DNA from: Bradyrhizobium barranii subsp. barranii
GTDB taxonomy: Bacteria > Pseudomonadota > Alphaproteobacteria > Rhizobiales > Xanthobacteraceae
NCBI RefSeq assembly: GCF_017565645.3
Contig: NZ_CP086136.1
Span: 7,547,501 to 7,611,500 of the forward strand
Length of the DNA stretch: 64,000 nt
Direction of reading: 5' to 3'
A program made the position numbers and the translations under genes. Below the pieces are notes generated by a model. The model worked only from the letters and a program-made list of their open reading frames with translations, was not told where the DNA came from and ran no database searches. Shown here one piece after another: positions 52,760 through 61,892 of the stretch (its first letter is position 1; each line of letters begins with the position of its first letter).

Positions 52760-54142
52760 GTGCTTTCGAGACTGATATCGTTGCTGCGCCGCATTCCCGC
52801 GGTGAAATGGGCGTTCACCCGGCTTAGGCCCTTGCCTCACGGCGGCAGCATCGATGTCGCGCCGATCGCGGCAAGCGATTCGCCCGCAATCGTCGCCGAC
52901 ATCGCAGAAGCTGTTCCGGCTCCCGACAGCATCAGCACCACCCCGCTGCCCAGTGACACCGAGATCGCCGTTGCGGCTCCGGTCGCCGAAGATGGCGCCA
53001 CTATCTCTGTCATCCCGGAGAGCTCGTCCGCGGCGCCAACTGATATCAGCGTCGCCGATGATTCATCCTTGGAAGCGCCGACAGAGGTCGAGGCGGTCGT
53101 CGTCGAAGAGGTTTCGGTCTCATCAGTCGAGGTGGAGAGCGAGGCCGTTGAGCTCGTCAGCAGCGATCCGCCCGCGGAGCTTGAGACCAGCGTCGAACCC
53201 GTTGTCGTAGAAGAGACACCGGTCCCGGTTGTCGAGATCGAGAGTGAGCCGGTCGGTGCACCCGAGCTCGTCATCAGCGACCCACCTGTGGAACTTCCGG
53301 AGATCGCTGAACCCGTCATCGTTGAAGAGGCGCGGCTGTCGCCTGTCGAGGCCGAGAGCCGGCAGGCCAACGTTTCCGAGCCCGTCGTCAGCAACGATGC
53401 ATCTCCCGAACTCGCGACCGAGGTGGAGCTTGTCGTCGCAGAGGAGGCGCTGGTCTCCTCTATCGACATCGAGATCGCTCCGGTTGATGCCCCCGTTCTC
53501 GCCGTCAACGACGATACCTCCTCTGACGTCGCTGATGTGGAGCCGGCTGTCGCGGAGGACCCGTGCGTCGCGCTTGCGGACAGCGACGTCTCGGCGGAGG
53601 AGGTCTCCGAGAGCAGCATCGACAGCGCGGCCTTCCCGATCGTCGCAATGGAGATCGAGCCGATCCCGGCCAACGATCCCGCCCCGATCGCAGCGATCGC
53701 CGCGCCGGGTTCCTCTGCCGACACAGCGAGCGCCGTCACGCATGTCGCGCCGGAGCCGATCCTCGAGTCTCCCGCTCCGGTGATCCCCAGCGCGCCGAAG
53801 ACGCGCGCAAAGGTCGTGGAACCCGTCGACCGCGCCACGTTGATCCGGCAGCGCTGGACGGAGACCGGGATCAGGATGTGGAATCCGCGGCTTCACGGCG
53901 CCGGCGACGCCACGCTGAACATCCAGGGCCGCGTCGAGCTGCTGCCGCCCGCGCCCGGCGAGACCATGCCACGCTACGACAAGCTCGAATTCAGGATGCT
54001 GGACGGGCAGATCGTCTGCGAGGGCGTCGTCGTCGAAGCGCCCGCGTCGGCGGGTCAGCGCAGCTTTACCCGGCTCGCAGAGCCGCGTAACCCCGACCGG
54101 CCCCGCGAACCGGTGCGGGAGCGCCGGGCCGCTCTCGCCTGA
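52760..54142 (+). CDS. Long acidic repeat protein
   Basis: Protein of about 460 aa in three parts. A basic head (LSRLISLLRRIPAVKW), a long acidic Val/Glu/Ser/Asp-rich middle (about 30-300) with at least four imperfect repeats of 36-39 residues built around VEPVVVEE...VEIESEPV...ISDPPVEL, and a C-terminal region of about 90 residues that looks folded (RQRWTETGIRMWNPRLHGAG, KLEFRMLDGQIVCEGVVVEAP). No signal peptide or known domain. The start is uncertain: GTG at 52760 (GGA upstream) is preferred, TTG at 52616 is possible. Confidence 0.6.
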   Translation: MLSRLISLLRRIPAVKWAFTRLRPLPHGGSIDVAPIAASDSPAIVADIAEAVPAPDSISTTPLPSDTEIAVAAPVAEDGATISVIPESSSAAPTDISVADDSSLEAPTEVEAVVVEEVSVSSVEVESEAVELVSSDPPAELETSVEPVVVEETPVPVVEIESEPVGAPELVISDPPVELPEIAEPVIVEEARLSPVEAESRQANVSEPVVSNDASPELATEVELVVAEEALVSSIDIEIAPVDAPVLAVNDDTSSDVADVEPAVAEDPCVALADSDVSAEEVSESSIDSAAFPIVAMEIEPIPANDPAPIAAIAAPGSSADTASAVTHVAPEPILESPAPVIPSAPKTRAKVVEPVDRATLIRQRWTETGIRMWNPRLHGAGDATLNIQGRVELLPPAPGETMPRYDKLEFRMLDGQIVCEGVVVEAPASAGQRSFTRLAEPRNPDRPREPVRERRAALA

Positions 54143-54205
54143 CCCTTGTCCTCTGCAACCATGCCCGCCATATGCTAGGCTGACGGCTTGGACATGGGAG
54201 GCCGC

Positions 54206-54484
54206 ATGCCCGCAAGATCATTGCGCCTGGTCGTGATCGCCGCCCTCTGCGTCTCGCAAGGGGCCTTTGTGGCGTCCGGCAAACGCCCGCACCATGCGCC
54301 CGCCACCGATCGGGCCGCCCCCTACAAGGCCGACCGGCTCTCGACTTCGCGCGGCGAGACGATCCTCAACACGCCCGGCCAGACCACCGTGCTGACACGT
54401 CAGATCCTTGACGACATGAACGCGACGACCCTCCGGGACGCCATGCGCTCGACCGCCGGCGTGACGATTGGGATTGGCCGCTAG
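54206..54484 (+). pseudogene. Truncated TonB-dependent receptor
   Basis: The 92-aa product has a signal peptide (RLVVIAALCVSQGAFVASG) and the start of a plug domain: YKADRLSTSRGETILNTPGQ, then TVLTRQILDDMNATTLRDAMRSTAGVTIG, typical of siderophore receptors. A TAG follows IGIGR; reading through it gives SRDFAFRG, which looks like the next plug residues, and then the sequence runs into the end of the esterase gene. The barrel (about 600 residues) is lost. GGGAGG precedes the ATG. A dead gene left by a deletion. Confidence 0.8.
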
Positions 54485-54503
54485 ATTTCGCGCGACTTCG
54501 CGT

Positions 54504-55820
54504 TCAGGGGATCGGATAGCCCTTCCAGACCCACTCCAGCGCCGACGGCAGCGTTTGCGCGATCGTCGGCCGGTCGACGTGCTTGGCGTTGCGCACGAAC
54601 AGGAACTGGTAGTGGTAGCCCTTCTCCGCCAGCACTTTCGCCGTCAGCGCGTTCGACAGGGTCCAGTCATGCATGCCGTCGGGAATGGTCGGATTCGGAT
54701 AGAACAGATCCTGGTCGCCGCCGAAGAACCAGAAGCGGATCGGCTTTACCGGCGCGGCGACGATCAGCGGCACGCCGGGCGGCTCGGCCGGCGTCAGCAC
54801 GCCCGCCTTGGAGATGAGGTTGGGCGTGGCCGGCCCGGTCCAAGCGCTGTGATATTCCCACGCACCACCACGCAGCGACGGATCGTGCGGCCATTGCTGG
54901 TTGACCATGGTCGGCGAGAACGCCAGCACGCGGTGATAGAGATCGGGATAGAACCACGCCATGGTGAAGGCCGCAACACCGCTCGAGCTCAGGCCCATCG
55001 TCGCGCGCCCGTCGGGGTTTTTGGTCAACTTGACGTCGGCGTTCTTCTCGACCAGCGGCAGCACCTCGCGCTCGACGAACTGCGCATAGTCGCCTGACAC
55101 CGCATCGTATTCGCGGCCGCGCTGGCTGCCCTGCGCATCCTGCCCGCCGTTGCCGATCTGGATCGCGATCATCGGTGGCACGCGGCGCTGCGCGATCAGA
55201 TTATCGAGCGTCGTGGCGAGGTCCTTGTAGGCGTTGGAGCCGCCGTCGCCGACCACGATGAACGGCGCCTCGGTGCCGCGCACATATTGCGCCGGCACGT
55301 AGACGTCGATCGTGCGCGACCAGATTCCAGGATGGCTGGTGGTGACGATCATGTGCGACTTGTCATCCGGCGCGGTGACGGTCGTCATGATCGAGGAATT
55401 GGTGCAGCCGGCGACGTCGTCGCGGATCAGGCCGGGATTGTAGATCGTGCTCTCCTTCGACGTCAGCGTGAAGGATTTTGTCGTGCCGCGTGGCACGCCT
55501 TCCTTCGCAATCGTCTCCGGCGCCGGATTGTGGGTGGGCCCGATGATGAAATTGCCCTCGGCACCGGACGGCGGCAGCGTTCCGTCGGGCAGCTCGGTCG
55601 CGCGCGGATAGTTGGGGTTCGAGGGATCGCGCGTCGGCGGCGCCGTCTTGAAATCCAGGCCCGTCGTGTCGATGAAGAACGGTGCCGCCTTATCGGTGGT
55701 GTTGGCCCCGAGCGGCACGGCCATGTTCTGGGTGACGCAGGCCGGCTGCGACAATGCAATTGAAGTGAAGGAGACGAGGGAAATCAACGTCCCCGCAAGG
55801 ACGGACAAAGAATTGGTCAT
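54504..55820 (-). CDS. Exported esterase (Fes/esterase D-like)
   Basis: Secreted hydrolase of 438 aa with a signal peptide (VLAGTLISLVSFTSIALS/QPA). About 100 non-catalytic residues precede the alpha/beta-hydrolase part: TIDVYVPAQYVRGTEAPFIVVGDGG-type strand, nucleophile Ser278 in ATMGLSSSGVAAF, and a His in NAKHVDRP. It resembles enterochelin-esterase-like proteins. It now abuts the remains of a siderophore-type receptor; an ancestral partnership is possible. GGGAG five bases before the ATG fixes the start at 55820. Confidence 0.82.
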   Translation of the reverse strand: MTNSLSVLAGTLISLVSFTSIALSQPACVTQNMAVPLGANTTDKAAPFFIDTTGLDFKTAPPTRDPSNPNYPRATELPDGTLPPSGAEGNFIIGPTHNPAPETIAKEGVPRGTTKSFTLTSKESTIYNPGLIRDDVAGCTNSSIMTTVTAPDDKSHMIVTTSHPGIWSRTIDVYVPAQYVRGTEAPFIVVGDGGSNAYKDLATTLDNLIAQRRVPPMIAIQIGNGGQDAQGSQRGREYDAVSGDYAQFVEREVLPLVEKNADVKLTKNPDGRATMGLSSSGVAAFTMAWFYPDLYHRVLAFSPTMVNQQWPHDPSLRGGAWEYHSAWTGPATPNLISKAGVLTPAEPPGVPLIVAAPVKPIRFWFFGGDQDLFYPNPTIPDGMHDWTLSNALTAKVLAEKGYHYQFLFVRNAKHVDRPTIAQTLPSALEWVWKGYPIP

Positions 55821-56318
55821 TTCAGCTCCCGGTGCCGACAAGTCTTTCTGGCTCGCCTTGACGCAAAGTATGGCGGGCCGCCTGCGCGCGGTCAAACAGC
55901 AAGCGGCCGCATTCCAGCGATAGCCGCCATGCTCAAACCGAACGGCGACCGTTATTCCGTGCATGCTCATGAATTATCGCGGACACGAGGCCGTTGCTGC
56001 TGCACCTCGCACGACGTAGCTTGCGCAAGCACGTGCGTCGGCTGACCGCGCGGCCATGCGCCGTCGCCGACGTGAAAAGCCAAGATCTCGCATGGTTAGC
56101 AGATCGTAGCTGCAGGTGGCCGCGGGCGAGACGTGCCTGAGACACGCGCCTCGGCCGCCGGATATCCTTAACACGGTCTCACCAATACACGCGGCCGGAA
56201 AATCCCGTAGCCGCGCGCAACCTGCGCTGGCTTTTTCGTGCAGCCCCACCTAACGCGCCCTTTACCCCCGCCGTGGAAGATCGCCGCCGTTTTGAAGGGA
56301 TCCGGGGCGCGTATTGCA
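55821..56318. other. Intergenic gap before the GGDEF-EAL gene
   Basis: A 498-base gap between divergent genes. It is GC-rich with several open frames that look like shadows. Seen: a short GC-rich palindrome GCTTGCGCAAGC at about 56020. No ribosome site or -35/-10 pair stands out, so nothing further can be supported. Confidence 0.35.
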
Positions 56319-58326
56319 ATGCCTGTCGTCAATTTGAAGTCTCAGCTCGCCGCCGCGATGCGGCTGTTTCGCGTGCCGGCCGACAACCCGGACCTGACGC
56401 GCGCGCAGTTCGACGCCTTCTCCAAGCAGATCCCGCTGCTCTATTTCATCCTGATGAGCAACACGATCGCGGTTGCCTATACCTATGTCAACGTGGCGCC
56501 GGACTGGCTGACGATGATCGTGCCGAGCGTGCTCACCGTGCTCGCGGCGCTGCGTACCTTCTGGTGGCTGCGCCAGCGGCATCTCGTGCGCAGCGATGCC
56601 GATATCCTGCGCAATCTGCGCGCCACAAACTGGATGACATTGCCGATCGGCGCCGGCTTCACCGCATGGTCCTTTGCGCTGTACCCTTACGGCGATGCCT
56701 TCGCCAAGAGCCAGGTCGCCTTCTACATGGCGGTGACCGTGATCGGCTGCATCTTCTCGCTGATGCATCTGCGTTCCGCGGCGCTGATCGTGACGCTCGT
56801 CGTCGACGTTCCCTATGTGCTGTTCTTCTGGGCGACCGGCGAACCGACGCTGAAGGCGATCGCGGTCAACAACCTGCTCGTGTCAGGCGCGATGGTGACG
56901 GTGTTGTTCATCTACTACCGCGACTTCGCCGATCTCGTCTCGAGCCGCAAATCGCTGCTGGCGCAGCAGGCGGCAACCCAAGCGCTCTCGGACGAGAACT
57001 TCCGCCTCGCCAATCGATTCCCTCACCGAGCTGCCGAACCGCCGCCGCTTCTTCGCCGAGCTGTCGAGCGCCTTCACCGACGCCGAGCGCAGGCGCGTTC
57101 GCGTCGCGGTGGGGATCATCGACCTCGACGGCTTCAAGCCGATCAACGACAATTACGGCCACTCGGTCGGCGATCGCGTCCTGATCGAAGCCGGGCGCCG
57201 CATCCGCGAAGTTTGCGAGGGCTTCGGCCCGCAGCGGGTGGAATTTGCCCGGCTCGGCGGCGACGAGTTCGGCCTCGTGGTGTGCGGCGATCCCGAAGAT
57301 GACGATTTGATGCGGCTCGGCCAGCGCATCGGCGAACAGGTCAAGTTGCCCTACCAGCTCGACACCGCCCATACCGGGCTGTCCTGCTCGATCGGCTTCG
57401 CGCTGTTCCCAAGCTCGGCGACCAGCGCCGAAGCGCTCTATGAATGCGCCGACTACTCGCTCTATCACGCCAAGCGCCATCTGCGCGGCCGCACCGTGAT
57501 CTTCTCGAGCGAGCTCGAGGCCGAGATCCGCAGCCGCGGCGTCATCGAGAACTTGCTCCGCACCGCCGATTTCAGCACCGAGATGGACCTGGTGTTCCAG
57601 CCGATCGTGGACGCCATGAGCGAGCACACCGCCGGCTTCGAAGTCCTGGCGCGCTGGCACAGCTCCCGCCTCGGCCTGGTCTCACCGGCCGACTTCATTC
57701 CGGCCGCAGAGCGCATCGGCCTGATCCGGCCGCTGACGCAGGCGCTGCTGGTCCGCGCGCTCGCGACGGCAAGGACCTGGCCCGACCACATCCGCCTGTC
57801 GTTCAACCTGTCCGCTCACGACGTCTGCGCAGCCGAGGGCATTTTGCCGCTGATCTCGATCATCGAGAGGAGCGGGTTGCCGCCGCACCGGATCGACTTC
57901 GAGATCACCGAGACCGCCGTCACCTTCGACTTCGTGCGCGCGCAACAATCGATCGCGACGCTGAAGGCCATGGGCTGCGGCATTTCACTGGACGATTTCG
58001 GCACCGGTTATTCCTCGCTGAGCCACGTGCATCGGCTGCCGCTCGACAAGATCAAGATCGACCGCAGCTTCGTCGCCGACATCAACGAAAATCCGGTGAG
58101 TCACAAGATCATCAAGTCTCTCGCCGGCCTGTGCGACGACATGGAGATCGCTTGCGTCGCCGAGGGCGTCGAAACCCGCGCCCAGCTCGACAGCCTGCGC
58201 CGCCTGGGATGCGACTTCATCCAGGGCTACTACTTCGCAAAGCCGATGTCGGGCGATGCGATCGGCGACTATCTCGCAAAGGAACGCCAGCGTCTCGGCG
58301 ACGCCGGCGCCAAGGTCGTGGCCTGA
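56319..58326 (+). pseudogene. Membrane GGDEF-EAL cyclic-di-GMP protein split by a frameshift
   Basis: A bifunctional c-di-GMP enzyme. The first frame (56319 to about 57014) gives a membrane region with about six segments (FILMSNTIAVAYTYVNV, MAVTVIGCIFSLMHL). The second frame (from about 57016 to 58326) gives the GGDEF cyclase (ELPNRRRFF, FARLGGDEFGLV) and the EAL phosphodiesterase (GFEVLARWHS, NLSAHD, EITETAV, DDFGTGYSSLSH, CVAEGVET). One base (57015) separates AN from DSLTELPNRRRFF, so two bases are probably lost. EAL reads EVL. Both active sites look intact, so the protein would be bifunctional if the shift is an artefact. Confidence 0.85.
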
Positions 58327-58547
58327 GAGGCCAGATCTCAATCCGCACGCGCAGCGCTGATAAATTAAATTGCTGCCTGTCAATCGTCCGCTTCACATGC
58401 GTCGAAACGCCCCCGACATGCCGGGATGCCGTGTCGGTGCTTGTCAGCGACGTCAAAACGCGCGATACTCAATTTCAAGGTGACATCAATTATATATACA
58501 TTTTTTTGCTCCTTGGATGACCTGCTGGCGTACGGCCTCCGGAGCCG

Positions 58548-59267
58548 TCACACCGCGCAATAACGCTCCTGGATGTCCTTGTCCGCCAGCAGCGCCGCGG
58601 CGCTGCTTTGATGCACGACCTCGCCCTGGTCGATGATCACCGCCCGGTCGGCCAGCCGCAGGGCCCATTCGACGTTCTGCTCGACCAGCAGCAGTGTCTT
58701 GCCCTCGTCGCGCAGGCGGCGGAACAGCACGCCCATCTCCTCGACCAGGACGGGCATGATGCCTTCCGAGGGCTCGTCGAGCAGGATCATCTTGGGCTTT
58801 GCGATCAGCGCGCGGGCGATCGCGAGCATCTGTTGCTCGCCGCCCGAAAGCGTGACGCCCTCCTGATCGAGGCGTTCCTTCAGGCGCGGAAAGGTTTCGG
58901 CGATCTCGTCGATCGCGGCGCGCTCCTCGATCTCGCTTCCGGCCGCGACCAGGCCGAGGCGGAGATTTTCGCGCACGGAGAGACCGGGAACGATGCGGCG
59001 CTCCTCCGGCACATAGGCCAAACCGAGATGGAAGCGCTGATGAGCCCGGAACGGCAGCAATTCCTTGCCCGCAAAGCGCACGCGGCCTGTCGCCTTCGGC
59101 ATCAGACCCATCATCGCCCGCAGCGTCGTGGTCTTGCCGGCGCCGTTGCGGCCGACGAGAGCTACCACCTCGCCCTCCTTCACTTGCAGGGAGATGCCGT
59201 GCAGGATATGGCTTGCGCCATACCAGGCGTGGAGATCATCGATTTCTAGCAGCGCGGTCTCAGCCAT
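58548..59267 (-). CDS. livF: Branched-chain amino acid/amide ABC ATPase LivF
   Basis: ATPase of 239 aa for a Liv-type importer: Walker A GRNGAGKTT, LAYVPEERRIVPGLSVREN, signature LSGGEQQMLAIARAL, Walker B MILLDEPSEGI, and VEQNVEWAL typical of LivF. It is the last gene of the leftward operon livKHMGF and overlaps livG by eight bases. The ligand is set by the binding protein. Confidence 0.93.
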   Translation of the reverse strand: MAETALLEIDDLHAWYGASHILHGISLQVKEGEVVALVGRNGAGKTTTLRAMMGLMPKATGRVRFAGKELLPFRAHQRFHLGLAYVPEERRIVPGLSVRENLRLGLVAAGSEIEERAAIDEIAETFPRLKERLDQEGVTLSGGEQQMLAIARALIAKPKMILLDEPSEGIMPVLVEEMGVLFRRLRDEGKTLLLVEQNVEWALRLADRAVIIDQGEVVHQSSAAALLADKDIQERYCAV

Positions 59268-60014
59268 AGCCTTCACTCTGTCCGAGGTAAACCCGCCGGA
59301 CTTCCGGGTTGCTCCTGATCTCGTTGGGCGCGCCGTCCGCCAGCAGACGGCCGTGATGCAGCACCACGACACGCTTGGACAGGCCGAGCACCATCTTCAT
59401 CTTGTGCTCGACCAGCAGCACCGTGCGCTTCTCCGCGAGCCGTTCGAGCAGCGCGACCATGTCCTTGGTCTCTTCCGGCCCCATGCCGGCGGTGGGCTCA
59501 TCGAGCAGGAGCAGCTCGGGCTCGGAGACCAGCGCGATCGCGATCTCCAGCGCGCGCTGCTGGCCGTGCGAGAGAAATTTGGCCAATTCAACGCGCTTGC
59601 CGAGCAGTCCGACCGCCTCAAGCGCCGCGTCGGCGCGCGCGTTCAGCTCCGTCAGCCGGGCGCGGTTGCGCCAGATGTCGTAGCTCACGGTCAGCGCCTG
59701 CGCCGCCACGCGCACATTCTCGTGCACGGACAAGTCCGGAAAGATGTTCGTGATCTGGTAGGAGCGCGAGATGCCCTGTGCACGAAGCGGTGCTGCGGCA
59801 GGCCGTTCAGTTCACGTCCCCTGAAGTGCAGCGTGCCCGACGTCGGGGGCAGCGCGCCGGAGAGGATGTTGAAGAAGGTGCTCTTGCCGGCGCCGTTCGG
59901 TCCGATGATCGAGGTCAGCTGTCCTGCCGCAAAGGACACGGTAATGTCTTCGAGCGCGACGAAGCCGCCAAAACGCTTGCCGACCCCCTCGACGCGAAGC
60001 AGTTCGCCGCTCAT
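59260..60014 (-). pseudogene. livG: Liv ABC ATPase LivG, interrupted by a one-base frameshift
   Basis: LivG-type ATPase read in two frames. From 60014 the first frame gives LLRVEGVGKRFGGFVALEDI, Walker A GPNGAGKST and RELNGLPQHRFVHR. The second gives NVRVAAQALTV, signature LSHGQQRALEIAIAL, Walker B LLLLDEPTAGM and HKMKMVL. At about 59774-59776 a run of CCC on the plus strand should be CCCC; adding one base restores RGISRSYQITNIFPDLSVHEN. Everything else is intact, so it is either a sequencing error or a very recent mutation. Confidence 0.88.
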
Positions 60015-61009
60015 GGCCGCGCCTTTCCGATGCCGAGCGTGTCGAGCAGCGTTCCCCAGATCCCCTTGGGCAGGAACAGCACGAACAGCACGAAGATCGC
60101 ACCGACGAAAATCTGCCAATGCGGCGTCCAGAGCGAGATGACATCCTCCAGGATCAGGAAGCTCGCAGCCCCGACGAAGGGCCCGAAGAAGCTGCGCGCG
60201 CCGCCGAGCAGCACCATCATCACGATCATGCCCGATGTCTGGTAGTGCAGAAGGTCCAGCGGTACGATCGACAGGTGCAGCGCCAGCATGCAGCCGCCAA
60301 GCGAGGAGATCGCACCCGACAGCATGAACACGATCAGCTTGCTGCGCTCGACGTCATAGCCGCACGCCCGCGCCCGCTGCTCGTTTTCGCGGATGGCCTC
60401 GATGACGGCGCCGAACGGCGAGTTCAGGATCCGCGACTGGAACCACATCGCGAGCGCCGCGAAGGCCATCAGCACGTAATACTTATTGACGGGGTCGAGG
60501 AAATTGACGGGGAAGCCGAACAGGCTGATGCGGTCGACGGTGAAGCCGCGCAGGCCGTTCTCGCCGCCCGTGAAGGACGAGGCCTGCAGCGCGACGTAGT
60601 AGACGAGCTGGGCCAGCGCCAGCGTCACCATGGAAAAATAGATGCCGCGGGTGCGCGTCGAGACGATGCCGATTGCGGCGGCAAGGCCGGTGCTCAGGAG
60701 GACGGCGATCGGCACCGCGGCGAACCAGGGTACGCCATAGCGGCCGATCGCAATGCCGGTGAAGTAGGCGCCCGCGCCGAAGAACGCCGCCTGCCCGAAC
60801 GACAGCAGCCCGGTGTAGCCGAACAGCAGATTGTAGCCCATCACCACGACGCCGTAGATCAGGACGTTGACGGCCAGCGCCTGGGACGGCAGCACCCATG
60901 GCAGCACGGCCAGCACCGCGATGGACAGCAGGACGCGCTGCTCGAGAAGCCAGCCGAGCCCGCGGGACGAGGGCTTGGCGACCGCTTCGCCGCTCGATGG
61001 TGACGTCAC
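60011..61009 (-). CDS. livM: Liv ABC permease LivM
   Basis: Inner-membrane permease of 332 aa with about nine membrane segments (LLFGYTGLLSFGQAAFFGAGAYF, GFPVNFLDPVNKYYVLMAF). LivM trademarks: GFTVDRISLFG, RILNSPFGAVIEAIRENEQRARACGYD and HYQTSGMIVMMVLLGGARSFFGP. Overlaps livG by ATGA and livH by ATGA, so translation is coupled. Confidence 0.94.
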   Translation of the reverse strand: MTSPSSGEAVAKPSSRGLGWLLEQRVLLSIAVLAVLPWVLPSQALAVNVLIYGVVVMGYNLLFGYTGLLSFGQAAFFGAGAYFTGIAIGRYGVPWFAAVPIAVLLSTGLAAAIGIVSTRTRGIYFSMVTLALAQLVYYVALQASSFTGGENGLRGFTVDRISLFGFPVNFLDPVNKYYVLMAFAALAMWFQSRILNSPFGAVIEAIRENEQRARACGYDVERSKLIVFMLSGAISSLGGCMLALHLSIVPLDLLHYQTSGMIVMMVLLGGARSFFGPFVGAASFLILEDVISLWTPHWQIFVGAIFVLFVLFLPKGIWGTLLDTLGIGKARP

Positions 61010-61881
61010 GCGGTCCTCCCTCTCACGCCGAACAGGCCTTGCGGGCGGATCAACAGCACAATCGCCATCAGCGCGAACATGACGATGGTCGCCATTTCAG
61101 GCGCGAACAGCGCCACCAGGCTGATGGAGATGCCGACCATGAGGCCGGCGACGACCGCACCGACGATCGAGCCGAGGCCACCGATCACGGTCACGACGAA
61201 GGCCTCCGCCAGCACCAGCGAGCCCATCTCCGGATTGACGCTGCGCATGGGACCCGCGAGCACACCACCGAGCGCGGCAAGTCCGACGCCAAGGCCAAAA
61301 ATCGCGAGCCAGACCCGGCCGATATCGACGCCGAGCACCTGCATGATGGTGGGATCGCGGGCGCCCGCGCGCACAATGAGGCCGATGCGGGTCTTCTCCA
61401 GCGTCAGCCAGAGCACCAGCAGCACCACCGCCACCAGCGCGATGACGAACAGGCGGTAGCGCGGGAAGAAGCCGATGCCGAGATCGAGCACGCCGACGAG
61501 CTGCGGCGGGGTCGGAAACGGAATGCCGTCGCTGCCGAACACGATGCGCACGCCCTCGACCAGGATGTAGCTCAGGCCGAAGGTGAGCAGCAGCGGATCG
61601 TCGATCGAGCGTCCATAGAGCCTGCGGATCAGGACGAACTCGATCAGCATGCCGAACGCGCCGATCAAAATGGGAGCGAGCAGCAATCCCCACCAGAAGC
61701 TGCCGGTGAGCGACGCCAGATACAGCCCCGCATAGGCCCCGATCATGAACAGCGCGCCATGGGCGAAATTCACCACCCCGAGCATGCCGAACACGATCGT
61801 CAGTCCAAGCGCAGTGATCACCAGGACCGCCCCAAGGGCGATCCCGGAAAGAAGCTGCATGATGATCAGCGACAGGTCCAT
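61006..61881 (-). CDS. livH: Liv ABC permease LivH
   Basis: Inner-membrane permease of 291 aa. LivH motifs are seen: LQLLSGIALGAVLVITALGLT-type first helix, GVVNFAHGALFMIGAYAG, RRLYGRSIDDPLLLTFGLSYI and LGVDIGRVWLAIFGLGVGLAALGGV. It starts 11 bases after the livK stop and pairs with LivM. Confidence 0.94.
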   Translation of the reverse strand: MDLSLIIMQLLSGIALGAVLVITALGLTIVFGMLGVVNFAHGALFMIGAYAGLYLASLTGSFWWGLLLAPILIGAFGMLIEFVLIRRLYGRSIDDPLLLTFGLSYILVEGVRIVFGSDGIPFPTPPQLVGVLDLGIGFFPRYRLFVIALVAVVLLVLWLTLEKTRIGLIVRAGARDPTIMQVLGVDIGRVWLAIFGLGVGLAALGGVLAGPMRSVNPEMGSLVLAEAFVVTVIGGLGSIVGAVVAGLMVGISISLVALFAPEMATIVMFALMAIVLLIRPQGLFGVRGRTA

Positions 61882-61892
61882 CGGTTGAGGCT

